Shown here: positions 1-14,400 of the stretch, piece by piece
Layout: each line of letters starts with the position of its first letter
How positions within the stretch are numbered: the first letter of the stretch is position 1
Program-made: the position numbers and the translations under genes
Source: Haliotis asinina
Taxonomy: Eukaryota > Mollusca > Gastropoda > Lepetellida > Haliotidae
NCBI RefSeq assembly: GCF_037392515.1
Contig: NC_090280.1
Location: forward strand, 61,641,504 to 61,705,503
Length of the DNA stretch: 64,000 bases
Direction of reading: 5' to 3'
The notes under the pieces: generated by a model
Database searches by the model: none
The model's input: only the letters and a program-made list of their open reading frames with translations
What the model was told of the DNA's origin: nothing

Positions 1-1286
1 TGAACACGGGTTGTTGACAAGAGCAAATGCCTGAATTCACCCAGATATGTAGATGGAGGAGAAACGTGACACAACCTAACTCCTTGCATAGCTCTTGGTG
101 AACTCAAGTGAAGAGATGTAATTAAACACAGACTGATATTCAAACAACCTATGCTTGGCCTATCCACACACTATATGGTCTAATTGTGTCTATTGGTGAA
201 GATGTCTTTCGTGAATCCATTATGATTAGTTTCGGTGTAGGTGCTAACGCCATTATCAAGCAAGCAAGCTGTCAAAAGTGTAAGCATCTACACAGAAACT
301 GAAGAAGTTACCATAATTTTTCAGGGGATTTAATTGACAGTTGCTTGTTTCTTCTTTCACACCACTGACAACTGCATTAAATAACTGAATCTGGACAAGA
401 CAAATAAGTGACTTCAATGAGCAGTTATCACTGTCAGGTATAACAACACGATATCAACCAAGACATCAATATTTCCACTGATTCATGTGTTAGCGGGCTT
501 TGGTTAAAGGAGAGAACTGTCAGTGCCCTGTACCCAAAAAACTATCAACGATCTTGCAACAATCGTGCCAACTGAAAATATATACAATTCATATCTACAA
601 CATATGAAAAACATTTCAACAAGTCACATCCACTGAGTAGAAATATGGCAAAATGGTTTGTAAAGTGTAAAATGTAGCAATACAGCACTAAGTGTCATTG
701 ACAAACAAACAAACTGCCCTATACATCAAGGACTTCCGGGAGCTATCTCAGAAGTTAGAATATCTTGCAGTCTTCCCAGGTCCAAGATAGGAGGAAACAA
801 ACATCATTTTTCATGTAATGCATATCTACCACACTGTCATCACAATGATGACACCATGATGACTTCATTCATTCGACTGTGGGCAACAAAACCTTGGCAT
901 CCACCTTGGAATGTCTTGTTGAGTGGACGGCGGGTTTCACAGATTCTGAATTTGGATCAAGGTACGACAGCAAATGTTTCCATGGTAATGATCTCATCCT
1001 CGCTGAAGTATAATAAAGGATGATGTATATTGTTGGTGTACCTGGTCACTCTCTCTGGTCACCATCACTCTCTTGCAAGTCTCAATTTGCAATCAAACAG
1101 ACTTTGAGTACTGGAGTTTGTTTATATTTAAGTATGGCATGTTCAACAGTATTCCAGATTATTAATGTGAACAGCAAACCCAAACCATGGTGCATCACAC
1201 CAGCCAACTGTGCCCTCATACAGATTCTGAAGTATTTCTTACAACAAAGATTACTGAGCCTTACCTATTTTTCCATGTTTACTTGT

Positions 1287-1440
1287 TGAGTGAGTAAACA
1301 TAGTTTACTGCTGCTTTTAGCAGCACTGCAGAAATATCCTTGCAGGGGACACCAGAAATGGACCTTACACATTGTGCCCATATGGGAAATCAAATCCAGG
1401 TCTATGGTGGAGAGTGCCAATGCTTTAAACAGAAAGCTAG
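1287..1440 (-). mobile_element. type-B SINE, degraded
   Basis: GAGTGAGTAAACATAGTTTA, GCTGCTTTTAGCAGCA, GGGGACACCAGAAATGGACC and AATCAAATCCAGGTCT match the type-B order (tail first, tRNA-like head last on the plus strand). Confidence 0.75.
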
Positions 1441-2280
1441 TAAACCAGCTCTTTGAACAAGGTCATGGCAGGATATCACTTGTTTTACAGAAATAAGCAC
1501 ACAAGAAGTCATTGAATGTAACACATATTTAAACAAATTCCTTTGTAAATTAAAGGCAGACTAACATTTACATGCTGCTTTCATTAACATGGGACTGGGT
1601 ACAGAAATCACCTGAGATGATAGAAGACATTAACCTTGACCCCATGCTTTTCCCTGACCTTGAGATGAACCAATATTATGCTGCCACAGAGATGTATTGT
1701 ATATTGCCATCCATAATTTGACCCCATTTTTAAAAGGACCCTTTTGAAGAAACACTCAAAATGAAGTTAGCAGAACACACTGGGTCTGTGAGCACACATT
1801 TTTGAGTAATTGCAAAGAAAAGCCAAAATGTTGTCAGTGGTTGTTTATAGCCAGCTGAAAAAGACAAGAAATGTTATACCTTGTGCAATGTATCACCTTC
1901 TCTACATCCCAATATAGATGGCAATACACAATACATTAGAGACCATTCCTGATATGACATGGATGAATTACACTGTGGAATGCTGATGTGTATTTACACA
2001 TAGTGATTGGTGACTGTCTTATATCATTGCATAAAACTGTTTAGTGTCTCAGTTACTTATACTAAATTAAACATTTACTCTTATGACCTCACTCCTGGTC
2101 AGTCAGTGAGTAAACATTGGTGAAAGAAGTTGGTTGGAGTTAACTATTTAAACACTGTACCAGTCACATCACAGTTTGTCAACTTTATTTGTGAGGAAGG
2201 ACTGAAGTGATACACTTCAATGAATCCCTCCAGTTCAGTATGTTGCAGACTGATTCATTTATTTATTTACTTATTTATTT

Positions 2281-2470
2281 GTTGTTGTTTAACACCGCAC
2301 TCAACAATACTCTGCTTTATAGTAGCTTTCTGAAAATAAGTCTGGACCAGACAATCAACTGATCAACAGCATGGGCATTGGCCTACACAATTTTGTGAGT
2401 CACCTTCGACAAATTCTGAAGACCAGTGCCAATCTGATGTTGACAGAACAAAGATCATAATCAAGATGAA
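2281..2470 (-). mobile_element. type-A SINE, 5'-truncated and diverged
   Basis: Contains TTTAACACCGCACTCAACAA, GTCTGGACCAGACAATCAAC and ATCAACAGCATGGGCATTGG, the core of the long-headed type-A family. Confidence 0.7.
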
Positions 2471-2709
2471 CCTGTGGTTCACAGCCATGATCAGCAGATC
2501 CTGACAATAAAAGGAATGCTACTCTGATGACTGAAACACATTATCTTAGACCTGATTAGGTTCATGACATATATGTTGCAACATAATAAACTGGTTGCCG
2601 TACAAAATGAGAAACATTTTTGCACAAGCAACTGATAAATGTGCAATATATAAATCATAAACATAAATCACGATGAATACACAATGCCATTTACACAGTG
2701 GTCAAATGC

Positions 2710-2890
2710 AACATATGTCATTTCATTTTCTTAGTTAAATACAAATTCTAGTATGCTTTTGGTTCAGTTTGCTGACTTTGTGTGCTTGACTCTGAGGGTG
2801 CGGGTTCAAATACCAGATGGGACTCAAACAAAGAAGCACTAGAATTTGTACTTTACTAAGAAAGTGAAATCCCAAATATGACATATCTTC
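2710..2890. mobile_element. foldback MITE-like element with an internal B-box-like motif
   Basis: The arms pair as an imperfect inverted repeat: TTTCTTAGTTAAATACAAAT at about 2727 faces ATTTGTACTTTACTAAGAAA near 2845-2865, and the match extends outward through TATGTCAT / ATGACATA. The loop (about 2760-2840) contains GGTTCAAATACC, close to a Pol III B box. No transposase is present. It could be a hairpin MITE or a tRNA-related foldback element. Confidence 0.6.
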
Positions 2891-3702
2891 CATAAATCAC
2901 TTTAGATATACACAGTAGGATAAGGCATAAGGTTTGGGTTGCAATACATATATACTACCCATCAAACGTTTAGACTCACTTAATTCATTCACTATATGCA
3001 ACATCTATAAATTATAATTACATTGAAGATGAATTTCTCCATTTCCTTGGATGAATTGCAGAAAAGCATGTGCACATATCATGAATGTGAACAGCTGTGT
3101 TTTGGTGTTTTCTTAAGAATTCGCAATATTTCAGTGAGTTTTTGCATTCATTGAACTCATGACGATAATCTTTTCAATGTTACAAAAACGTGCTTTACAA
3201 TACATTAGTTCAGGTGTAAACAGTACCTTTAAACAGTATGGAATATTTTGCAAAATCTAGTTTAGAACATTTGACTGAAGTAAGTGGCTACATTTACACT
3301 ACTGAGTCTAAACTTTGATGACAGTATATATCATGATATACACACTGCAAGATAAGGATCAGGTTGCAATATATAGTCAAATACATTGCACACTACCACT
3401 CGATTTGCATTTCATCATGTTTTATACAGGAATCAAGCGGCACTAAGTTTGGATCAGGCAGCAAAATGCACCAATTATTACATTATCACCTAACAACTTC
3501 ATACAGATTTCAACCACAATGGCTTTGGCATCTTAGGTTACAAATTTTACAATACGACATTTAAGTATGGATCGTTTCACGGTGGTCCTTTCATCCCATG
3601 AATATGTACAATGATTCCATGAACGTCGCTTGGACGACCTTCTTCCTCCTTCCAAGCTACAGATGAAGATAGAGAGCATAAGAAACAGGGAGGGAGGCCT
3701 TC

Positions 3703-6700
3703 TCACACAGATTCCAGCTGCTCCTGGTATTCTGTGTAGAGACGCTGCCATCGGAGATTGCTGCCAACAATTGGGAGGATTTCTCGTAAAAGATCTCTTT
3801 TGTTCAGACCCTGCAAAATACATGTCACTTGTCAATGAACTGCACCTTTCATCATTTTCTTTCCCATCTGTACCTGCCGAAAAACACATTTACTTCAAAG
3901 TCTAACCTTTCATACATGTTTTACATGCACTGACAATAAGCACACAGAAAAGATTAAAACTAGGATTGGGATGGGTCGGAAAAACTGGAACTGAGTACCT
4001 GCATGTACTTACCTGAATTTGATGCTAGGCTATCTAATTTACGCCTAATAAACCAAAAAAGAGAGTAACACCTTTGCTTGTTAAAATGCAGAAGAACAAG
4101 TTATTATCTCTGCTTGACATTACAGAGTTCTCTCTTTTCCAGGTACTTGACTCCTACAAATTAAGACTCAATTCCAGCTGTACCTGACCCAGATTTGAGT
4201 ACCGCATTACCCATCCCAGTCTTAGTTTTAACAGTGTGAAATACGGTGTTAGTCATGGAAGCCAGGTCCTTGTAGCTTGGTAGTATTTGACCTTGCCACG
4301 TTTCTTTTTTTCTAGCAGTTGATGACTCCATCAACAAAAACTATAACACTTATGTGTGGAGACCGATTCCAATAATGATGACTTTTCATCATGCCAACAA
4401 TGACAACCCATCTCTCCTGCAAAAACCACCAGCCACATGCACTCATGTGCACGAGCAGCCCCGCACACACCACCACCCAAGCAAACACTCTGTCAGCCCT
4501 GTAACCAGAGATGGCAACCCCTAAGTGTTGCAAATAGTAGTTTCAAGGATAAAAACTGGCAATTTGATCATATCATCAGTGGTCAAGTAAATATGTAAAA
4601 TCAAGATTCTGAGAAAGATAATATGACATTTATCAAGATTGAAGATTTAATTTCAGCAGATTTCCAAATTATCAGCATTACATTTCTTGTTGTCTCTTTT
4701 TGGTGAGTGAGTGAGTGAGTTTAGTTTTACGCTGCTTTTAGCAATATTCCAGCAATATCACGGCAGGGGATATGGGCTTTACACATTGTACGCATGTGAG
4801 CTCTTTCTGGTGAAAATGTATTTAATAGAGTTTTTGTCTGTCCAAATTTTAATTAATTTTCTTCAAAGTTTCAGATAATTTCTTTTGCATTGATTGTATT
4901 TCAAATGTACTGAAATTGTTTGAGGCTCAAATTTGTAGAGATTTGTATCTCTGTGCATCTATCACCATCATACATCTACTGTTTGGACTAAAGTTGCACA
5001 CAGTTGCAAACATATCACTCATCAGTTGCCTCACATTTGTAACAAATCAAGTAAAGTGCTGTATTTTTTGTAGGATCAACAGAATGAAATAACAATTTTC
5101 TCCAACAGTCTTGCTTTCATATCCGGACCAATCAGTTTACTCTAAAATTCAGAAACTAACAAGGACCTGTATGCCTTTCGACGAAACCTTTCGCCAAACT
5201 TCAAACACTGTATACTGGCTTAACGATTTATCACATCAAACCTACCAAGACATGTTCCTGCCACGATGGCGACTTCTTCGACCTATACAGCGGTCCAAGA
5301 AGATCGTTACACACTTCTCGTAGTTGGGTTTCAAAACCTGGAGCAGAAACATAAATTCAGCAGAATAACATCACTTTCACTCTGTAATCAGAACTTTGTA
5401 TTCCATGGTGGGCAATGAATCAGAACCGGCTCCTGCTATTATTCTGATATTTGCCTTGTTTGTTGTGTAATACTAAGCAATATTATACACGGCAGATATT
5501 AGTTGTCCATTGAGCTGGGTTTTACTCTTTTTCAAAATAACAGAGCCATAAGGTTCTGTAGCTCCCATGAATTATAAAGATTTGGCAATTCTACTGGAAA
5601 TATTTCTGAGATAGATGCATTGTATTTTCTTGTATTTGATGACTTAAGTAAGTATCATAGATATCTCAACTCCTTGGACCAGATGTTTGATGTGAGCCTC
5701 ACCTTCTTGGACTGGGTATCTGACATTAAACTCACCTTCTCGGACAAGATATCTGACATTAAACTCACCTTCTCGGACTAGATATCTGACATTAAACTCA
5801 CCTTCTCGGACTAGATATCTGACATTAAACTCACCTTCTTGGACTAGATATCTGACATTAAACTCTCCTTCTTGGACAAGGTATTTTACATCAGATTCAC
5901 CTTCTCAGACTAGATACCTGACATTAAACTCACCTACTCGGACTATATATCTGACATCATACTCACCTTCTTGGACTAGACATCTGACATCAGACTCACC
6001 TTCTTGGACTAGACATCTGACATCAGACTCACATTCTTGGACTAGATATCAAGACATTGGACACACCTTCTTTGACTGGATATCAAGACATTGGACTCAC
6101 CTTCTTGGACTAGATATCTGACATAAGTAAGCAGCCAGAACCTGTATTCTGAGGCCGACTTGATGTTGAGGCAGACGGCAACTTGTGACTCCAGGTGGCT
6201 GAGCGTGGCTGTCTGCTTCAGTTCTGAGGATGAGCCAAGCATTCCTGCTGCCTTGTGTCCAGGTCTGAAACAACACTTGCGTTTCAGCTGGCATCCCAAG
6301 AATACTTTCATTTATGATTTGCAAAAAGATTTCATAAGACTTGAACAACAACCTTAATGAATGAATGTTATTTTATGCCATGGAAAACAAAAAGCAAGCC
6401 ATATCAGCAGTTACTCAACAAAAAAAGTCTGGGCCCGACAAACCAGTGACAAGTATTCATCCAAAGCCTTGTGAGCGTGTTGACTCAGATTTGAAAAGAC
6501 AACAAGCATGACTATCTCAAAATAAAAAAAATAGGTTTACATCTCAGGATCTATATCATTCTAAAACAGTTTTGTAAAGTATTTTCTTTTCAACAATTTT
6601 ACAAAAATAAGAGGTAATTTCTCATCTTTGTTTCATAAATGCTAATTCTCCTTAGAAATATATTTGGGGTTTGTACACTGACAATATATAAACTCTTATA

Positions 6701-9700
6701 ATACAGTGTTACCTTGACACCAAATACCAAATGGCCATATTTCCTAAATATGCATAATGCCACATCTCTTAACTGCATGTGTGTCTCTCAGATGATGAAA
6801 TGAAAATCTGCCTGTGAATCATTTAAATATATGTCTCAGTAAGTGTCAGACCTGAGTATATAAAAAAATGAATGAACTCAAGTCACTCAGTTCCCTTCAA
6901 AAACACAACTGGGAAAGATCAGAATAACCTACAAGGAAATTAGAATTGTGATAATGCACTACACACCAATATTCAAGCTATGTAATGAGGTCTGTAAGTA
7001 ATGCAGTCTGGACCAGACAATCCAGTGATCAACATCAAGAACTTTGATCTACTCAACTGGGATAATTTTGACGAGTCAACTAAGTCAGTGATGGTGACCA
7101 CGGAATTCTGTTGCTGAAGACCAGTTCTTTTGGCACTTTACAAAAATTAATTCTGTTTTGATACTAAATCAGTTTGTAGGTCATCTTGAATTGCTAACTA
7201 GCTGCTGCTCTCACCTGTCTGGGTTGGCCTGTAGTGATGCAAGGGGTCCAGCCACCATGTTGAAACTCCCTGACGGGAGACAGCCATGATGATTGGAACA
7301 CAGTTGCAGAGTGTCTTCTCTGTCATTGACAAGAACCCTGTGGAGGATGAGATTGTGCGAGTAAGAGTTCCACTAACACTACATTATGGGACACTAAAAA
7401 TACCCCAAATCAGTATCAAGTACAAACTTGATTCTGAACTTAGGTACCCATTATCACAATGCCCGAGACATGCTAAGAAATCTATTCCATTATTTGCGAG
7501 ACTATTTCTGAAGAAATACTCTCATACATGCGGTTATTTGCCAGTAGATCATCGAGACCGGTGTATTCTGCACAATGTGGCACTTTATGAATAGCAACAA
7601 ACTTTATGGGTTTACAATTTCTTAATGGCAACAGATGCGATATTTCAGTCATCAAACTACAGTAATAACAAATATTTAGGTCAAAATTCAGAATTACACC
7701 AAATAATAATCTCACTACTAGCCTTCCAACAGGGTTATTAATACAAAGCAATGTTTCAATGCTTAGTTTGTCATTGTTTGAAAGATAATGCATTTAAAAT
7801 TAAGAAAACAAGAACTACTTGTCTAAAATCACAACATGTCGCTAAAACTTCCAAAGGACCATTTTGGGACCTTTCATAACAACAAATGGAAATACTCCCA
7901 ATTCTTGTAATGTGATATTACCATGTTGCCATTTCAACGGAGAATGTGTAGGACTTTTTGTTGGAGAGAGAAATGACTGGTATCCCGTCTGCTGTTAGAG
8001 ACGTTTTCTCTACCTTGTCAGAGCCTGCAAAACAGGTAAACATTATGGGCATTGACCAAAGCATGACAACCAAACCACATGTCTGGACAATATGATTTTA
8101 TGCTGCTTTTAGCAATATTCCAGCAATATCGCAGCAGTGGACATCATTGCTTCACAAATTGTATATGTGGGGAATCAAACCCAGGTCTTTAGCATAAGAA
8201 GCACTAGCTTGTACCATCAGGCTACCCCACCACTGCACCTGGACAGTCTATCACCGAAGTTCTGAAACCACAGGTACAAACTCACCATCATTTTTTGCAC
8301 ATGTGCAAGTGTTATCATATGGATTTTTAGCTGAGCTGACAAGAGTGTGAAGGAGTAGCAATAAGGTCAAGACGCGATATGATCTGTGTCCAAACAGCTG
8401 GTTCATGTCACATGGTCTAAATTATCTCCCTTTCAGCTGGTGAATCACGCCTCTGAATTATTTGATCCTTTGTTTTTAAATAATAGACAGCAAATATGGG
8501 CTATTGTAGGGAATAAACTTCAGGCTTGAGGGACATTTATGTTTTGCAATTTACAGTCCACCAGGAAATACTGCAGAATCTGTATAAACAGGTTCTCAAA
8601 CAGTTTCTGTTGTTAATCACACTTTCATATCAATATAACTTGTAACGTAATGAGTGAGTTTACATTTACACCATGCTCAGCAATATTCCTGCACATGTAA
8701 ACAGTCGAGTCTGGACCACACAATCCAGTGATCAAGAGCATGAGCACTGATCTGCACATTTGGAAACCAATGACGTGTCAACGAAGTCAGAGAATCTAAC
8801 CACCCAATCCCATTAGTTGCCTCTTACAATAAGCTTAGTTGCCTTTTGTGGCAAGTATGGGCTGCTGAAGACCTATTCTACCCTTGATCATCTCAACTAC
8901 AGTTTTAAGTAGATGTATTTTACAACAAGCCTTGTATCATAATATAAATCTGTCATGTCCTAAAGTCACACCACTACTATACAGAAGAGAATTATATTAT
9001 CATTAGTTTGGGGCTTGAGACAAGTTGCTGAGGTCACCGACTGCTGTCACTATATTCAGACAACATTCATGAATAATCCAAATTGTGTGAGCATTTGGAC
9101 CCTACTTGGGCTTTTGTAGTAAGAGGTTCTTACCTGTCATTATTGATGCTAGACATTCATTCTTTATAACAGCACAACGGGATTGTAGATTCCTGAAACA
9201 TAACAAGTAAAATGTTTTGGTGGGTGCGTTTTTCAGTGATGACTGACAACTGATTTTATGACAGTGAAGTGTATATCTATCTGAAAGATCTCATCACAGT
9301 TCCAAAGCCCTATCAATTAATTTTAATCAGTTAAAAAGTCAGCTTCACAAATCACTGCTACTAAAGCAGCCACTTCGGTAAGAGACATCTTAGAATTGTC
9401 ATCAGCCTGATAATAATTTTGCTTCTGGGTAGGCTTCTATTTCATACACTGATCAGTAACACGATCAAGTAAGTCAAAGCAAATTTCTGGGATCTGTTCA
9501 AACAAAGAATCCCAAGTATATGACCTGATTGAGTGAGTGAGTTTAATTTTAACAGCACTTTTTAGCTTCTATTCCAGAAATATCACTACAGGGGACACCA
9601 GAAGTGGGCTTCACACATTGTACCCATTTCAGAATTGAAAATGGGACGTGACGCTAATCAGTAGGCTACCCCACCTTACAAAAAAAACAGTATCATGACC

Positions 9701-11481
9701 ATTAGACTGAATGGAAACCTACACGCTCGATGAATCAAAATAAAAAAAAGTAATGAGTAATACATGCAGATTCACAACGTGTACTTGTTCCACATTTAAT
9801 AGCACATTTTGTATATGTTATTATTCTGTTGAGCTGTAACTGACAAGAGTGAGTGAGTGTGTGAGTTTAGCTTTACGCTGCACTCAGCAATACTCCAGCT
9901 ATATGGAGGAGCTCTGTAAATAATCGAGTCTGGACCAGACAATCCAGTGACCAACAACATGAGCATCGATCTGTGCAATTGGGAACCGATGACATGTGTA
10001 AACAAGTCAGCGAGCCTGACCACCCGATCCCGTTAGTCGCCTCTTACGACAAGCATAGTTGCCTTTTATGGCAAGCATGGGTTGCTGCAGGCCTACTCTA
10101 CAATGGGATCTTCATGGGTCTTAACTGACAAGAATACTCACCAGACGTAGAGACTTCCTTTGCGAGTTATAGCCATGACATGGTAGTTGGTACACTTGAG
10201 TATTGAGACATTAGAGTTCAGCACTACAGTTGGGAGGGTCTTTCTCCCTCCCTCGCTGAAGAAGGACACGGAATGATTCTCACAGCTCACTCCATACACA
10301 TGACTGAAAGAGACAGTGATTGAGTTGGATGAAAGAGTGGTCGGTTGGACTTGCGTATGCCATTGAGTAACTAGATGGATGGATGGATGGATGGGAGTGA
10401 TGATGGTGGAAAACAGGAAAAGTGGGTGGGTAAGAAGAATGGAAAAATGAGAGGGTTGGCTGCTTTTAGTATAGTGCTGACAGTAAGAGGGTGAGTGAAT
10501 GCGTGAGTGAATTACTCTGCAATAGTCAAGCAATATGGCCACAGTCTGTAAATAATTGAATCTGGACCAGACAATCCAGTGATCAAAAGCATGAGCATCA
10601 GTCTGCGCAACAAGTCAGCTAGTCTGACCATCCATTCTCGCTAGTCGTCTCTTACAACAAGCATTATCGCCTTTTGTGGCAAGCATGGGTTGCTGAAGAC
10701 CTATTCTATTCCGAATCTTCATGGATCAGTGAGTGAATGAGAGATGGAGTCAGACATAATCTGTTAAAATATTTCAGCATTATTACATCATGTCACTTTG
10801 ACATCAAAGAAAAGCACTATGCGACATTGGTCTTTTGTTTACCGCATTGGATATATTCAAACAAAATCTTTCCAGAAATTATTAATCAGTCTAGGGCTAG
10901 AGGTGACAAGCCTTGACACATAATCACTGCTAATCTAGATTTCAAAACTAAGAACATAGGTTTCTGCCACTATTAAGGAACACAGCTAAACAATCTGCTG
11001 TTCCTTAGCCAACAGTGCCCTTCATATCACAAGCAAAAAACACGAGATGTTTTGATCTTCTTGTATCAAGTTAAGCTTAGCAATATTCCAACCACAAAGG
11101 CCTTAGGCAACCTTGTGGACTGTCAACATTTATCATTTGTTTGTATTCTAAACACATGATTTCTAACTGACCGATGTCTGCAAATATGATAACAAAATTT
11201 GTCTCTTCAGGCCAAATATGCACAAACAATTTTCAATGGATTTTTTGTTATGACTTGTAAATAAGGAAAGCAAAATTCAATCTTGCTGATGATACAGATT
11301 ATTACTGAAAATTAACTGACCTTGACCCTGTGACAGCATTGATCTTAGAGGTCATGACCTGTTCCCAAGCGACAAGTCCATCCTTGACACACCTGACCTT
11401 GTGCAGCTTATGGGTGCTGCCGCCCACCAGGTTCTCTACCTCCAGGGCCACAGAGCCAGGGGCACCTGCTTTGCCTAGAAT
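3703..11481 (-). CDS. HIRA: HIRA exons 20-27: C-terminal Hira domain
   Basis: The last eight exons encode the C-terminal Hira (TUP1-like enhancer of split) domain, which in human HIRA binds CABIN1 and takes part in oligomerisation. Recognisable blocks: [20 protein letters not shown] (exon 20), [14 protein letters not shown] (exon 21), [16 protein letters not shown] (exon 23), [10 protein letters not shown] (exon 24), [18 protein letters not shown] (exon 25), [14 protein letters not shown] (exon 26), and the terminal [16 protein letters not shown] before a TGA at 3703-3705 (exon 27). Exon 25 ends at 6101 with the donor GTGAGT, and the intron that follows is a tandem copy of this boundary. The conserved QNxxFQRLF-like end agrees with human, so the C-terminus is complete. 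Confidence 0.95.
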
Positions 11482-14400
11482 CTGCAGCATCAGTAGATAG
11501 GTCATTAATGGAGGTAACTGCAGGTAGGTATAGCAGTTTCATGAAAATCAACTTAAGTTTTCAATACTGCTGCATCTGAGAGCATCTCATTACTGGGCAT
11601 GTTAAAAAACATTTTAGCAACTTTCCCAAGCTATCACCAATCTGCCAATGATAACATCGAATTACTGGGCATGTCAGAACAACCTTTTAGCAACTTGGGC
11701 CAATCAGTCAGTCAAAAACAACAGATCTCAAATCTACAATGGCTGATTTATAAGCATCAACATTTTTTATTTTACCTGTTTGTTCGATGATTTCTCAATG
11801 GTTGGCACGGGGAGATGAAGGTCACTAGGCACAGGCACATGACGTACAATTTCTCGATCAGGGGCAAGCTTAAATAATAAATGTATCATTTTAGAAAATA
11901 TATCTTTTACCAAATATAGTTTGTTGCATGCTTACAATGGTGAGGGTAGACACTACTCAGCAGTGAGTGTATCAGCTACATCCTGAAGGAACACCAAAAA
12001 CAGGCATCACACATGCCATTGAGCATGCAAAGTGGATATGCTAATCCAAAAGTCAAAAGAACAAACAAAATTTGGTTCAAAATATTGTAATATGAGCCAA
12101 AATCTAATGGTTGTCATTTCAGGAAATTGAAACCATGCTTTGAAGTGTGTCCCCTACTGTAAGAAGTCTTACCGGGGTAGAGATTGGTTGGGAAATGTTC
12201 AAGGCTGCTCTCTCTGCCTCCTTGGCCTCCCGATCAGCTTTCCGTGGTCGTCCCACTTTTCCTGGACGCCGATCATCGATCTTCCGTTTTAGTGACAGGC
12301 CAGATGCAAGTTTAGCACGATGATATTCCTTCTGTTTGTCCTCGACTGACCTGTACAGCAAGTGAGGTCATGTTTTAAGAACGCAGTATTCTCTTTATCT
12401 AGGATTTTAAACTGAGCGCCTCTGACAGCTAATACAGATTAAAATATTTGTTATGTTCAAAATTGGGATTTTCTTTCAGTTTCTAATTTTCCCTATTTCT
12501 TGCAATGGGATTTTCTTTCAGTTTCTAATTTTCCTTGATTCTGAGATGTACTAACAATACATTTTAACAATACAGTCAGTGCTGCACTACCAGCTTTTTA
12601 ACAGGTCAAAATAAATCACTGAATATTCAAGCTACGATTGTACCTCGTGCTCAAATAGACCTACATACTGAATCTATCTTCAGTTACAGTTGTCCCACTT
12701 GACAATAACTACCACATTTTCCTGCTTGTCTTGATCTTAACTTTTCAGGAATTTACATGTGATTCTCTTACAATCCCATGGGATCAAACAACTAACAAGT
12801 TGCTCTGCAAGCAGACCCTCTGCCAGCTTAATTAACAGTAGGGTCATCTGCACATGAGACATTGCATCAACTTACTTCTCTGCTGGCGTAGTGGTGGTAG
12901 TGCTTGGGGCTGGGGTGGACTTTGACTTGTCTGACTTTGTAGGCGTCTTTTCAAGGGCTTTCATTGGCTGAAGTAGAGATCATTCCATGATACACACTAA
13001 CTAGAGCCTAAAAGTTTTATAATGTTCATATTCACTTTCAAATTGATTAAATGAAGGTCTGTGGTAGAGAAGAGTTCTATTTAAATTAATTAACAACTGA
13101 TATATCATGATATACAGTGGAAGCTGTCTAAACCGGCACTCACTGGGTCTGAAGAAATAATCTGGTTTAGTCAAAGAGCTGGATTGTACACCTGATGTAA
13201 ATGTACAAGCTATGGATGGGACTGAGATTTTATGCTGGCGTAGACAAGTTGCTAGATTGGACAGATGCCAGTTTTGACAGCTTCCACTGTAGTTGAGTCA
13301 TTGTGTCAATATTGAAATTTCCAGTTCAGGAGGTCACTATATGGCTGAAACAATGCTGATGCAACACTCACTCACTCACTCACTCACTCACTCACTCACT
13401 CACTCACTCACTCACTCACTCACTCACTCACTCACTCACTCACTCACTCACTCACTCACTCACTCACTCACCCACCCACCCACCCACCCACTCACCCACC
13501 CAGTTAAGGACACACATACCTGAAACACAGCTGTTGATGCTGAGGAAGCTGGGGTCTTGGCCTCTGCGGTCTTGTGTGGATCGCTAGTGGAGGGGGTCTT
13601 ACAGTCCTGGGAGCCCAGACTGCTGCCTGGGGGTGGGGACTGGAGGGACTGGGAGGGTGAGGATTGGATCCCTGGGCCCGTCACTCGATCCTGCTTCTCA
13701 ATCTGAATTGAGCTCTGTCTCTCAGAGGAGGCAAATTCAATTTTTTTGCTTGTAAAAGGTAGAGGAGCCTCCCTGTGTGGACAAATAGTTTGACTGTGAG
13801 TAATCGTCAAAGAAGGGATGACCCAACACACTGTACATCACAAATAAAAAGAGGCATAGTAATATATTTTTTCATATCATAACTTGTGTATTGTGTCTCA
13901 TCAAAACTATGATGAAAACCTGTTTTATTACATACCCATGTAAACTTAGGATAGTAATACGGGGATGCAATACATATGACATGATTAAATTACATATTGC
14001 ACCCTAGATTTCGTATTGAACCCCTGAGATGAGTCTATGTCATGGAACTCATTCTTCAAACTAGCTTCTCTGCTCCCATGATATCTCCTCACTCACTACA
14101 AAAGATGCACTAGTATGACGTTCTATAGATTCATGCAACAGATTTTGAGTTCTACTCCTGAGTAAAGAAATTAAGTTTGGACAAAATGAAAAGTGATCTA
14201 TTGTCAAGTGAGTTATTTAAATTGTCTTCTACTAACTGGGTGCTATTGTCCCAAACAACCTTAGTGTTCAGGCTATCTTGAGTCTATCTTAAGTTAGAGT
14301 CATGTTACTGCTAAGATTGGTACTGCACTGGTACTCTGACTCCATGCTACCATGAGGAAGAATTCAAAGTATACTGAACTTCAAAGGAAACTCAACCCTT

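Larger units (their letters stand above)
1..3702. other. HIRA 3' flank and probable 3'UTR; no coding region seen
   Basis: No supported exon was found here. It contains a degraded type-B SINE near 1290-1440, a type-A SINE fragment near 2281-2470, and a foldback element at 2710-2890. TTTATT runs at about 2258-2279 read AATAAA on the minus strand and could be poly(A) signals for HIRA, which would give a 3'UTR of about 1.4 kb. They also border a SINE, so this is weak. Confidence 0.4.

Noticed and set aside
5111..5323. 70-codon plus-strand open frame
   Set aside because: Antisense shadow of HIRA exon 26, which matches the known protein on the minus strand.
13293..13523. open frame with repeated SLTH units
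   Set aside because: Pure product of the (ACTC)n microsatellite; the real coding exon is on the other strand.
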